Shown: in pieces, positions 7,476 through 15,220 of the stretch | Position numbering within the stretch: position 1 is the stretch's first letter | Layout: every line of letters begins with the position of its first letter | Assembly (NCBI GenBank): GCA_003158495.1 | Contig: PMJT01000078.1 | Coordinates: 1-34,582, forward strand | DNA: 34,582 nucleotides | Source: Chloroflexota bacterium | GTDB taxonomy: Bacteria > Chloroflexota > Limnocylindria > Limnocylindrales > CSP1-4 | Reading direction: 5' to 3' | The notes under the pieces: generated by a model | What the model was told of the DNA's origin: nothing | Seen by the model: the letters and a program-made list of their open reading frames with translations, nothing else | The model's database searches: none | Position numbers and translations under genes: made by a program

Positions 7476-8648
7476 TCAGGCGACTTTGTAGCGTTCGAGC
7501 GCCGCCCGGTCCAAATCGATTCCGAGCCCGGGGCGTTCGGGCAGGGCGATGACTCCATCGTGAAAAACTAGCTCGTCCGCCGTCAATTCCTGGCGTAGGA
7601 CCGAGCCGGTCATCGCCGGTGGCAGAAACTCGATGTACGGGCAATGGGCCGTAGCGGCGGCAAGGTGCGCGGCGGCGGCGATAGATATACCCGTCTTCCA
7701 GACGTGCGGGACGATCAGGCGCCCTCGTTCAGCGGCCATGTCGCAGACCCGCCGAGCTTCGGTCAGGCCGCCGACTCGCCCGATGTCCGGCTGGGCCACG
7801 TCCGCCAGACCGCGGTCCATGAGGTCCTCGAATTCGAAACGCGTCGCCAGCCACTCTCCGGCCGCGATGCGGGTCCCGGTGTTCGCCTCGTGGAGCCGGC
7901 GATACCCGGCCAGATCGTCCGACCGGAGCGGCGTCTCCACGAAGAAGAGGTCGAAGTCGCGCCAGCCGGCAATGACGCGGGCCGCCTTCTCCGGGTTGTC
8001 CCAGAGGTATTGGACGTCCACCATGATTGCCATCTTCGGCCCCACGACGGCACGGACCGCGGCGATGACCTCGCCCATCCTCTCGTCCGGTTCTTCGATC
8101 CGCTCGTGTCGGTATGGACCGCCGAACGTCAGCTCTAGCTTCATCGCGCGGAAGCCGAGATCCCGGGCCCGGAGCGCCCAGTCGACAAGGGACGAGCGGT
8201 AGGCCTCGAAGCTCGACACGTCGGGCTGGAGCGAGGCATACGGCACGATCTCGTCCTTGACGGCGCCGCCGAGGAGCCGATGGCACGGGACGCCCGCCGC
8301 TTTCCCTGCAATATCCCAGAGCGCCATGTCGATCGCGCCGAGGGCGTTGATAAGCGCACCCCGACGGCCGTTCATGGCCGTCCCGACATACACCCGCTCC
8401 CAGATGGCGGCCGGATCCAGCGGGTCCTCGCCGATAACCAGGTCACGCAGCCCGCGGCCCATCGTATGAGTGCCGGGCGCATCGATGCAGGCCCTCGCGA
8501 TCCACGGGTTGACGTCGGTCTCGCCGATGCCGCTGATGCCCGCATCGGTGTGGACCTCGACCACGAAGCTATCCTGGGCGGACGAGGTCCGCTCGACGCT
8601 GAAATCTGGCGCAAGAAGGACGTGGCAGTCGATCCCGGTGACCTTCAC
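7476..8648 (-). CDS. Mandelate racemase/muconate lactonizing enzyme-family protein (enolase superfamily), copy 2
   Basis: The GTG start at 8648 (390 residues) is chosen because GAGGAG lies nine bases upstream and the family N-terminus begins there (VKVTGIDCHVLL); the open frame continues upstream to 8801 inside the neighbour. Active-site residues are Lys170 (MKLEL, a K-x-E pattern), Asp211 (VDVQYLW), Glu238 (FFVETPL), Glu265 (AAGEWL), QPDIGRVGGLTE and His315 (VPHVWKTG). The protein is clearly diverged from copy 1, including at the second base position and the capping loop, so the two probably act on different stereoisomers or steps. A sugar-acid dehydratase is the most likely role. The gene begins 13 bases after the epimerase-like gene ends and is surely co-transcribed. 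Confidence 0.9.
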   Translation of the reverse strand: MKVTGIDCHVLLAPDFSVERTSSAQDSFVVEVHTDAGISGIGETDVNPWIARACIDAPGTHTMGRGLRDLVIGEDPLDPAAIWERVYVGTAMNGRRGALINALGAIDMALWDIAGKAAGVPCHRLLGGAVKDEIVPYASLQPDVSSFEAYRSSLVDWALRARDLGFRAMKLELTFGGPYRHERIEEPDERMGEVIAAVRAVVGPKMAIMVDVQYLWDNPEKAARVIAGWRDFDLFFVETPLRSDDLAGYRRLHEANTGTRIAAGEWLATRFEFEDLMDRGLADVAQPDIGRVGGLTEARRVCDMAAERGRLIVPHVWKTGISIAAAAHLAAATAHCPYIEFLPPAMTGSVLRQELTADELVFHDGVIALPERPGLGIDLDRAALERYKVA

Positions 8649-8661
8649 CGGCCCATGCTCC

Positions 8662-9678
8662 TCACGAGGACTGCGCCCCCGACGCGAGCCTGCCGCGAAC
8701 GGAGCCGTCTGCCCGAAGGTCGGTGACTTCGTCCACGCCGCCGTAGAGCACGGCACTGGTCCTGGCCTCGCGGACCTCGCCCGGCCGGAGGATCGGGGCA
8801 CGTCCCGCGGCCACCGTATCTGCGAGCCGCCCGGGATAGCTCGTCCAGAGCTCCAGCGCGGCGTGGTAGTAGCCGCGCCAGGCGCCGTACACCATCCACA
8901 GCCAGACGACGGGGAAGGCCACCGGGTCGAAAACCAGGCCGAAGCCGCGGTGGTCGGAGGTGTCCGTGCAGGCGACCCACCCAGCCTTCAGGCCCGTCAG
9001 GAAGTGGAGAGCAAGGCTGCCGTAGTCCCGCGATCGGACGCTCCGGACATCGAGCGTCGAACCGTCGCCCAGGGGCAGGTTCGGCCAATCGTACGAATCG
9101 CCCTGCCGGCCCAGCCCGCCGCCGGCCCACTCGTCGACCAGGCCGCGTGTAGCCGGGACGTCGAAGCGATGGTTCGGGCTGATAGCCAGCGCCGGATGAA
9201 TGCCCCACATGAAATCGAAGGGCTGCGTTCCGACGTGCTCGATCCGATAGCTGATATCCAGCACCGGCGCGTCGTCGCGCAGGCGGATCGTCTTGGTATA
9301 GCGAGCTGGCGTAATCGGCGTCTGGACCGAAAGCTCCAACTCCGGGACATCGCGATCGACGACTCGCCAATCCCAGCGCGCCGTCCACAACTCGCCCATG
9401 TACGGCGTCGCCTCGCCGTAACGATCGATCGACGGCGCTCCGCCGGGGAAGGCATCGTCCCAGCCGCCAGCCCAGTGATCGTCGAAGCTGGCGAAGATCG
9501 GGGCCTCGTGGGGAGCGATGCGGGGGTTCTCCCAGAGGACATTGCGATCGGCGGTCTTGTCAATCAGCCGGAGGATCTTGCCGCCCGTTCGAGCCAGCAC
9601 GTCCACGGCGCACCAGCGGTTCTCGAGGCGGACCACCGGCAGACCGCAGTAGGTCCAGTTGGGATCGATGCGGACCAT
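8662..9678 (-). CDS. Aldose 1-epimerase-like (galactose mutarotase fold) protein
   Basis: The 338-residue protein has the beta-sandwich signature of aldose epimerase/DUF4432-type proteins: ENRWCAVDVLARTGGKILRL near the start, GGWDDAFPG, YRIEHVGTQPFDFMWGIHPA in the middle, and a C-terminal GVDEVTDL. The family interconverts anomers of sugars or sugar phosphates by acid-base catalysis; the WGIHPA His is a plausible catalytic residue. The ATG at 9678 overlaps the TGA of the regulator by one base, with GAGGAGG ahead of it, so translation is coupled. Position in the operon suggests it prepares the sugar anomer for oxidation or dehydration. Sugar identity is unknown. Confidence 0.82.
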   Translation of the reverse strand: MVRIDPNWTYCGLPVVRLENRWCAVDVLARTGGKILRLIDKTADRNVLWENPRIAPHEAPIFASFDDHWAGGWDDAFPGGAPSIDRYGEATPYMGELWTARWDWRVVDRDVPELELSVQTPITPARYTKTIRLRDDAPVLDISYRIEHVGTQPFDFMWGIHPALAISPNHRFDVPATRGLVDEWAGGGLGRQGDSYDWPNLPLGDGSTLDVRSVRSRDYGSLALHFLTGLKAGWVACTDTSDHRGFGLVFDPVAFPVVWLWMVYGAWRGYYHAALELWTSYPGRLADTVAAGRAPILRPGEVREARTSAVLYGGVDEVTDLRADGSVRGRLASGAQSS

Positions 9679-10397
9679 CAGCCCTCCTCGACTCGAGTGA
9701 ACTCCGCGGTCATTACCTCGAGGTGGACACGCATCCGATGCCTGGCGACTTCCGGCTGGTGGTCGCGGACGGCTTCGTACAGGGAGTGGTGCTCCTGGTA
9801 CTCCGCCAGAGCATGCTCCGGCTCCTCGCGCTCGAGCTCGTCGCCCCGCTCGAGGACCTTTGGCATGTACATCCGGACGAAACCGAGCAGCACCTCGTTG
9901 TGGGAGGCGTCGAGTAGCCTCTGGTGGAACCTCGCCGCGGGCCTCACGGTCGATGCGCCGGCTCGGACTGCCTTTTCGTATGCGGCGAGGACCTTCTCCA
10001 TCTCGGTGAGGTCCTCGACAGTGGCCCGTTCCGCCGCCAGGCCGACCATTTCCACCTCGACCAGGACTCGCGCCTCCATCAGGCTGGCCGTCACTCCCCG
10101 GCGCAGCGCCAGCTCGAGGGCGTGCGGAGCGGGCCTCGCGCGCGAAGCGACGAAGTAGCCCTGGCCATGACGGATCTCCACGACGCCGGCCAGCGACAGG
10201 CCGTTGAGGGCCTCCCGCACGGTCGACCGCCCGACGTGGAGCATCTTCATCAACTCGCGCTCGGACGGCAGCTTCTCGCCCGGGCCCAGCTCATCCCGAT
10301 CCATTCTGGCCAGCAGGCTCTCGGCCACTACCTGCGTAAGCCGCTGGCGGTCGACGCGCTCAAGTACGAGGGTTGACTTAGCCATGGATAGGAGCAT
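9678..10397 (-). CDS. FadR-type GntR transcriptional regulator (FCD domain)
   Basis: The 239-residue protein has a winged helix at residues ~20-85 (PGEKLPSERELMKMLHVGRS, TVREALNGLSLAGVVEIRHG, QGYFVAS) followed by an all-helical FCD ligand-binding domain with FHQRLLDASHNEVL and a late EHHSLYEAVRDHQPEVARHR. FCD regulators bind small acids, often sugar acids, and normally repress nearby genes. ATG 10397 is preferred because AGCAGG lies six bases upstream; ATG 10385 is the alternative. The gene leads the minus-strand operon and diverges from the SDR gene. The CTGGTC-N4-GACCAG palindrome at 10413-10428, 16 bases upstream, matches the TGGTC...GACCA style of FadR-subfamily operators, so autoregulation plus control of both arms is likely. 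Confidence 0.93.
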   Translation of the reverse strand: MLLSMAKSTLVLERVDRQRLTQVVAESLLARMDRDELGPGEKLPSERELMKMLHVGRSTVREALNGLSLAGVVEIRHGQGYFVASRARPAPHALELALRRGVTASLMEARVLVEVEMVGLAAERATVEDLTEMEKVLAAYEKAVRAGASTVRPAARFHQRLLDASHNEVLLGFVRMYMPKVLERGDELEREEPEHALAEYQEHHSLYEAVRDHQPEVARHRMRVHLEVMTAEFTRVEEG

Positions 10398-10412
10398 AGC
10401 ATGCCTGCTCAG

Positions 10413-10428
10413 CTGGTCATCAGACCAG
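10413..10428. promoter_or_regulatory. Probable FadR-family operator (CTGGTC-ATCA-GACCAG)
   Basis: A perfect 6+6 inverted repeat with a 4-base spacer lies in the short divergent region between the GntR gene (start 10397, minus) and the SDR gene (start 10459, plus). The half-site TGGTC/GACCA is the known style for FadR-subfamily regulators. Its position would let a dimer block both promoters. The assignment to the adjacent regulator is inference from proximity. Confidence 0.7.
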
Positions 10429-10458
10429 TTGGCCTCTTCTTGGGCGAGGATGTTGCCG

Positions 10459-11223
10459 ATGGACTTAACCGGTCGCGTTTACGCAGTCAGCGGAGGCGGA
10501 AGCGGGATCGGGCGAGCCACCGTCGAACTGCTGAGATCGAGAGGTGCGGACGTCGCCGCCCTCGATCGCGATCGTTCCCGAGTTGAGGGAGTGGCCACGG
10601 CCTGCGGGGCTCTGGCACTCGTTGCGGATGTCGGTGACGAGGAGGCGGTTCGGGCCGCCTTCGCGACACTGGACGAACGCTTCGGGCGGCTGGACGGAGC
10701 CCTCTCGAATGCCGGCATCGCTCGCGTGGAGGGCCTCCTCCACACCGAGACGGCCGCGTCCTGGGATGAAGTCATCCGGGTCAATCTTCGGGGGACCTTC
10801 CTTTTTGCTCGCGAGGCTCTCGCCCGCATGGTCAAGGGCGGCCGTGGTTCCCTCGTCTGCACCTCCTCGGTGGTATCGACCGCGGCGATCGGCGGCGGTA
10901 CGAACGCCTATACGGCTTCGAAAGGAGCCATCACGGCCCTGGTCCGCCAGCTCGCCGTCGACTACGGCCCGATGGGCATTCGAATCAACGCTGTGGCCCC
11001 GGGGGCGACCGATACGCCCTTGATGTGGGACACGACTCCCCAGGACCAGGTCGAGCCAATCCGCACCATCATCAATGGCGCGGTCCCGATGGCCCGACTG
11101 GGCAGTCCGCTCGACGTCGCTCACGCCGTCGCCTGGTTGCTGTCGGACGAGGCCGCCTACGTCACGGGAGCGGAACTCCTCGTTGACGGTGGCACCAACG
11201 CGAAGTCGACCCTTCCGGTCTGA
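10459..11223 (+). CDS. Short-chain dehydrogenase/reductase (SDR)
   Basis: ATG 10459 is chosen because GAGGA (10446-10450) is eight bases upstream and the classical SDR start follows (MDLTGRVYAVSGGGSGIGRA); ATG 10450 is an in-frame alternative. The 254-residue length is typical. The nucleotide-binding SGGGSGIG, Asp in LVADVGDEEAV, the LSNAG strand, the catalytic Ser in CTSSVVS and YTASK (Tyr-x-x-x-Lys) are all present, as is the C-terminal YVTGAELLVDGGT. Asp at the end of beta-2 (AALDRDR) favours NAD over NADP. It probably oxidises a sugar or sugar acid hydroxyl. As first gene of the plus-strand operon it is likely controlled by the operator at 10413-10428. Confidence 0.92.
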   Translation: MDLTGRVYAVSGGGSGIGRATVELLRSRGADVAALDRDRSRVEGVATACGALALVADVGDEEAVRAAFATLDERFGRLDGALSNAGIARVEGLLHTETAASWDEVIRVNLRGTFLFAREALARMVKGGRGSLVCTSSVVSTAAIGGGTNAYTASKGAITALVRQLAVDYGPMGIRINAVAPGATDTPLMWDTTPQDQVEPIRTIINGAVPMARLGSPLDVAHAVAWLLSDEAAYVTGAELLVDGGTNAKSTLPV

Positions 11224-11244
11224 TCGTCCCAGGCCGGTTTCTCG

Positions 11245-11268
11245 CTGCCGCCTGTTGGAATGCGGCAG
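11245..11268 (+). other. RNA hairpin directly ahead of the permease ribosome-binding site
   Basis: CTGCCGC (11245-11251) and GCGGCAG (11262-11268) are perfect 7-bp complementary arms around a 10-base loop. The AAGGAGG ribosome-binding sequence starts five bases later. In the transcript this could stabilise an mRNA 5' end after processing, or set the expression ratio between the SDR and the permease. There is no U-tract, so it is not a standard terminator. Confidence 0.5.
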
Positions 11269-11284
11269 TTTCAAGGAGGATGTA

Positions 11285-12805
11285 ATGGCAGTCTCCGCGG
11301 AGAAGATGGGCCCCGAGACTGGGGTAATGGTCGCCCAAACGGAACTCCAGGCTGGCGCTCTCGGCCTGGGTTCGGTCATCGCCCAGGCGATCACCCACGT
11401 GGCCCCCGCAATGGGCTTCCTCACCGGCGCAGCGTTCATCGCGACATATGCCGGCACCGGCGCGCCGCTGGCCTACCTTGGTGCGTTCGTCGTCTGCATG
11501 TCCATCGGGCTCACGCTAATCCAGCTGGCCAAGCACCTGCCGTCTGCCGGCGGCTACTTCACATACGTCAGCCGGACGCTGCACCCTCGCTTCGGCTTCA
11601 TGACGGCGTGGCTCTACTTCCTATACGACCCCACGTGCATGGGCATCAACCTCGCCATCGCGTCGATCATCATCCAGACGACGCTCCATTCCTACGCCGG
11701 CATCGACATCCCGTGGGGCATCATGTCCCTGATAGGCGTTGCGATCGTGATAGGGGTCATGTACCGCGGCGTCAAGATCTCGGGCCGCACGCTGATGGTT
11801 CTCGCGGCCATCGAGATCGCGATCCTGGTGCTGTTCGGGCTGTTCGGCATCCTCAACCCGGGCCCAGGCGGCGTCAGCGGCACGCCGTTCCAGATCGATT
11901 CGAACTTCGGTATCTCCAAGACCGCCGTCGGCATCGTCTTCGCCATCTTCGCGTTCACCGGCTTCGAGGCCGTCGCGCCGATGGCGGAGGAATCGCGCAA
12001 CCCGCGCCGCAATCTCCCGATCGCGATCATCGTCTCGCTGCTGATCATGGGCGCGATGTACGTGTTCTGCGTCTTCGGCCTCGTGGTCGGATGGGGCACC
12101 AACACCTACGACACGACCTTTGCAGGCGCGAGCACGAACGCGTTCATGGATCTGGCCGTTCGCCTGTGGGGCAAGGAAGGGTACCTGTTGCTGCTCCTTG
12201 CGATCGTCAACAGCGTTCTGGCCGTTTCCATCTCCGCGGGCAACGCAGGCACCCGCGTCTGGTTCTCCATGGCTCGCGGTGGCGCCTTCCCGGCGTGGTT
12301 CGGCAAAGTACATCCCAAGTACAAGACCCCGGTCAACGCGATCATCGCCTACGCGGTGGTCTCGCTCGTGCTCGAGTTCGGCGGCGCCTGGGTCTTCGGC
12401 GGCGGCCCGCTCGGCAACGGCAATACCCAGAGCTTCGCTCCCGACCAGCTGTTCTTCTGGGCCGGCACCGCGATCACCCTTGGGCTGATCGGCGTTTACG
12501 GTCTCGGCAACATCGGCGTCATCCGCTACTACTGGACCGAGCGTCGCGACGAATTCAACTGGTTCTGGCACGTCGCAATGCCGGTGATCAGCTGTATCGC
12601 CATCCTCCTTGTCGGCTACAACTCGCTCCTCGGCCTTGCCTTCCCGTTCAACCTCGCGCCGGTCTTCGTCGTGGTCTGGATCGTGCTCGGCATCGCCGTT
12701 CTCGCCTTTGCCCGAATGAAGGGCAACGAGGAGTGGCTCCTCAAGGCGGGCGAGGTCGCCTACGAGCACCAGGCATCTCCTGAGGAACTTGCAGGCACTA
12801 TCTAG
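11285..12805 (+). CDS. APC-superfamily amino acid/polyamine-type permease
   Basis: ATG 11285 follows AAGGAGG and gives 506 residues, standard for the amino acid-polyamine-organocation family, a secondary transporter of the inner membrane. About twelve hydrophobic segments can be seen. The first contains the unwound-helix region (AITHVAPAMGFLTGAAFIAT), then LPSAGGYFTYVSR, then the conserved cytosolic loop FTGFEAVAPMAEESRNPRRN ahead of LPIAI. The C-terminus is short and acidic. APC carriers usually move amino acids, amines or related zwitterions. It is the only transporter in the island, so it is the best candidate for substrate uptake. An amino-containing or amide-linked substrate would fit with the neighbouring peptidase-fold and PLP genes. 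Confidence 0.93.
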   Translation: MAVSAEKMGPETGVMVAQTELQAGALGLGSVIAQAITHVAPAMGFLTGAAFIATYAGTGAPLAYLGAFVVCMSIGLTLIQLAKHLPSAGGYFTYVSRTLHPRFGFMTAWLYFLYDPTCMGINLAIASIIIQTTLHSYAGIDIPWGIMSLIGVAIVIGVMYRGVKISGRTLMVLAAIEIAILVLFGLFGILNPGPGGVSGTPFQIDSNFGISKTAVGIVFAIFAFTGFEAVAPMAEESRNPRRNLPIAIIVSLLIMGAMYVFCVFGLVVGWGTNTYDTTFAGASTNAFMDLAVRLWGKEGYLLLLLAIVNSVLAVSISAGNAGTRVWFSMARGGAFPAWFGKVHPKYKTPVNAIIAYAVVSLVLEFGGAWVFGGGPLGNGNTQSFAPDQLFFWAGTAITLGLIGVYGLGNIGVIRYYWTERRDEFNWFWHVAMPVISCIAILLVGYNSLLGLAFPFNLAPVFVVVWIVLGIAVLAFARMKGNEEWLLKAGEVAYEHQASPEELAGTI

Positions 12806-12831
12806 GAACCTGCAGGAACCCCCGTAACCCC

Positions 12832-13920
12832 GTGGAACCGTTCCGCGCGCGGTGTCTCCGAGCGGGCGAGATCGCCCGCTCGGAAGGCGCCGACTCGCTG
12901 CTCGTAACGGATCCGGCCACCGTCCTGTGGCTGACCGGCGTCGAGCAGGACATCGAGTTCGGGCCGATGTACCCGTTCACAGCGGGGACGCTGGTACAGC
13001 TCCGGACCGATGGTTCGGGCACCCTGATCATTTCCTCGGACGACGAGGCCGCGGCACCAGCAGTCCGCGGCCTCGTCGTAAAGACGTACGAGGCCTACAG
13101 CCTCGGGCGGCTGAAGCCCTTTGCCAACGCCCGCGCCCAGCTCGACATGGGCGGCCTCGTTGCCATCGAAGGCCACTCGGCGACGGCGACGCTGCTCGAA
13201 GGCGCCCGGTGGGTGGACGTGGGCACGAAGCTCCGCTGGCTCCGGACCGTCAAGGACGGCGCGGAGATCGCCGCGATACGAAAGACATGCGCCGTCGTCT
13301 CAGCCGGCCAGCGAGCCTTCAGGCTCGTCGCGCGACCCGGCCGGCGCGAGATCGAAGTCTTCTCGGACGTCCATGCCGCCATGGAGGCCGAGGCCGGGAG
13401 GAGAGTTCCGGTGTCCTGCGATCTGCTCTCCGGGCCGCGCCTGATGGAGGTCGGCCGACCGCCGACAGATCGGCTCATGGCGACCGATGAGCTCGCCTTG
13501 TGCGATCTCCTGGCCCGCCACGGCGGCCAGTGGGCAGATTCATGCACGACCATCTGTCTCGGCACTCCGACCGGCGAGATGCGCAGACTCCACGACACTC
13601 TTCGGCGGGCCCTGGATGCGGTGCTGGCGGCGGCACGGCCGGGTGCCGTGGCCGGCGATCTAGATCGACTGGCCCGCTCGCAGATCGCCGAGGCAGGCTA
13701 CACGTACCCGCACCACACCGGACACGGCGTCGGCTCGGGGCTGCACGAGGAGCCGCGGATCGTGCCCAATTCCACAGCTGTTCTCGAGGCCGGCATGGTG
13801 ATCGCCTTCGAGCCCGCAGGGTTCGGCGGCGGCATCGGAGCTCGCATAGAACACACGGTGCTCATCGGTGAGCACGGGCCGGAAGTCTTGACCGACTACG
13901 ACACTCGCCTCGAACTCTGA
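12832..13920 (+). CDS. M24-family (creatinase/aminopeptidase P fold) metallopeptidase
   Basis: The 362-residue protein starts at GTG 12832, 26 bases after the permease stop; no strong Shine-Dalgarno is seen. The N-terminal creatinase-like domain (residues ~1-135, VTDPATVLWLTG) precedes a pita-bread catalytic domain. All five dinuclear metal ligands are present: Asp225, Asp236 (spacing of eleven, as in active enzymes), His298 in HHTGHGVG, Glu327 in IAFEPAG and Glu340 in ARIEHTVL. It is therefore probably an active hydrolase, such as an Xaa-Pro dipeptidase or creatinase-type enzyme. Its place between a permease and a PLP enzyme suggests it trims an imported amide or dipeptide-like compound. The substrate is not evident. 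Confidence 0.9.
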   Translation: MEPFRARCLRAGEIARSEGADSLLVTDPATVLWLTGVEQDIEFGPMYPFTAGTLVQLRTDGSGTLIISSDDEAAAPAVRGLVVKTYEAYSLGRLKPFANARAQLDMGGLVAIEGHSATATLLEGARWVDVGTKLRWLRTVKDGAEIAAIRKTCAVVSAGQRAFRLVARPGRREIEVFSDVHAAMEAEAGRRVPVSCDLLSGPRLMEVGRPPTDRLMATDELALCDLLARHGGQWADSCTTICLGTPTGEMRRLHDTLRRALDAVLAAARPGAVAGDLDRLARSQIAEAGYTYPHHTGHGVGSGLHEEPRIVPNSTAVLEAGMVIAFEPAGFGGGIGARIEHTVLIGEHGPEVLTDYDTRLEL

Positions 13921-13930
13921 AAGGTACGGC

Positions 13931-15220
13931 GTGACCCCGAACGAATCGTCCAACACCCACGCACTCACTCCGGACGCGGCTCGGGCCGGCCTGACGGGCC
14001 TGCTCGCACGCCACGAGGCGTGGCGGGCCAACTGCCTGAACCTCATCGCGTCCGAGAACGTGCTGAGTCCCGCCGTCCGCGCCGCTCTCGACTCGGACCT
14101 GATCCACCGCTACGCCGACTACACGGGGCGTGACCTCGGCGCGCGGCGGTATCGCGGGACGCGCTACGTGGTCGAGATAGAGCGCGAGGTGGAGCGGCTC
14201 GCCCGGCAGGTGTTCAGGGCCGAGTACGTCGAACTGCGGGCGATCGCGGGTCACCTGGCGGGGGCTGGCGTGCTGATGGCCCTGTGCAAGCCCGGGGACA
14301 TGGTGCTCGAGATCGGCCGCGACGGAGGCGGGCATCGCGAGGCCGGCAAGTTCGCCGCAAGCGAACTCGCCCACCTGGAAGTGCGCCACCTGCCGATAGA
14401 CGCGGACCGGTACAACGTGGACCCGGTCGCCGCGGCCGCGCTTATCGCCGAAGTCAGGCCCCGAGTGGTGATCCTGGGGTCGAGCAACTTCGTCTTCCCC
14501 CATCCCGTACGGGAGATCCGAGCCGCCGTCAATGTCGTGCCCGGCTGCTACCTGGTCTACGACGCCTCTCACGTGATGGGGCTACTGGCCGGCCGCCGCT
14601 TCCAGGATCCGCTCGGCGAAGGAGCGGACGTGGTCTTCGGCAGCACCCACAAGACCTTCTTCGGGCCCCAGGGCGGGATCGTCTTCACGAACCGGGAGGA
14701 CCTGATCACCCGCATCTCCGACGTCGTGTACCCGGGCCTGGTCACCAACCACCATCCATTCCGGATGCCGGCGCTCGGGATCGCCCTGGCCGAGATGCTC
14801 GAGTTTGGGCCGGCATACGCGGAACAGGTGATCGCCAACAGCCAGGCCCTCGGCGAGGCGCTCGTGGCCGAGAGTATCCCGGTCGTCACCGACGGCAGCA
14901 CTCCGCCCAGGTACAGCGCCTCGCACACGCTGATGCTCCGCGTGGCAGACTTCGGCACCGCGGACGCCATGGCGCTTCAGCTCGAGGCCGCGGGAATCAT
15001 CACGACCGGTGGGTTGCTCCCCGACGCGTTGGGCGGCCAGGGGATCCGGGTTGGGACGCAGGAGATGACCCGGCGCGGCCTCCGGCAGGCGGACATGGCC
15101 CGCGTGGCCGGGTTCATCGCCGAAGCTCTGCGCGACGAGAGACCCGGCGCCGACATCGCGGGCGACGTGGCCGACTTTGTGAGCGACCTCGGCCCGCTCC
15201 GATTCAGCTGGGCGTCATGA
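13931..15220 (+). CDS. Serine hydroxymethyltransferase-like PLP enzyme
   Basis: The 429-residue protein starts at GTG 13931, ten bases after the peptidase gene. Fold-type I SHMT features are clear: LNLIASENVLSPAVR at ~37-50, Asp211 in YDASHVMGLLAG, the PLP lysine Lys241 in GSTHKTFFGPQGG, and a C-terminal GIRVGTQEMTRRG. It differs from housekeeping GlyA: the catalytic YxEG...RYYGG segment reads YADYTGRDLGARRYRG, with Asp in place of Glu, and the usual THGG-type loop reads DGGGHRE. It is thus probably a specialised paralogue that cleaves or forms a beta-hydroxy-amino acid, perhaps without folate. The gene overlaps the kinase gene by four bases (ATGA), so it belongs to the same pathway. Confidence 0.85.
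   Translation: MTPNESSNTHALTPDAARAGLTGLLARHEAWRANCLNLIASENVLSPAVRAALDSDLIHRYADYTGRDLGARRYRGTRYVVEIEREVERLARQVFRAEYVELRAIAGHLAGAGVLMALCKPGDMVLEIGRDGGGHREAGKFAASELAHLEVRHLPIDADRYNVDPVAAAALIAEVRPRVVILGSSNFVFPHPVREIRAAVNVVPGCYLVYDASHVMGLLAGRRFQDPLGEGADVVFGSTHKTFFGPQGGIVFTNREDLITRISDVVYPGLVTNHHPFRMPALGIALAEMLEFGPAYAEQVIANSQALGEALVAESIPVVTDGSTPPRYSASHTLMLRVADFGTADAMALQLEAAGIITTGGLLPDALGGQGIRVGTQEMTRRGLRQADMARVAGFIAEALRDERPGADIAGDVADFVSDLGPLRFSWAS

Noticed and set aside
8470..10158. A 562-codon plus-strand open frame opposite the epimerase and regulator genes
   Set aside because: It is antisense to three genes with clear family motifs, has no recognisable domain and reflects the GC-rich third-position bias of the real minus-strand genes.
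11621..12769. A 382-codon minus-strand open frame opposite the APC permease
   Set aside because: Charged low-complexity translation (rich in Asp, Glu, Arg, His) is the usual shadow of a hydrophobic membrane protein; no motif or ribosome-binding site.
14284..15216. Long upstream extension of the FGGY kinase frame
   Set aside because: It lies within the SHMT-like gene in another frame and is arginine/glycine-rich; the kinase N-terminal motif begins at 15217.
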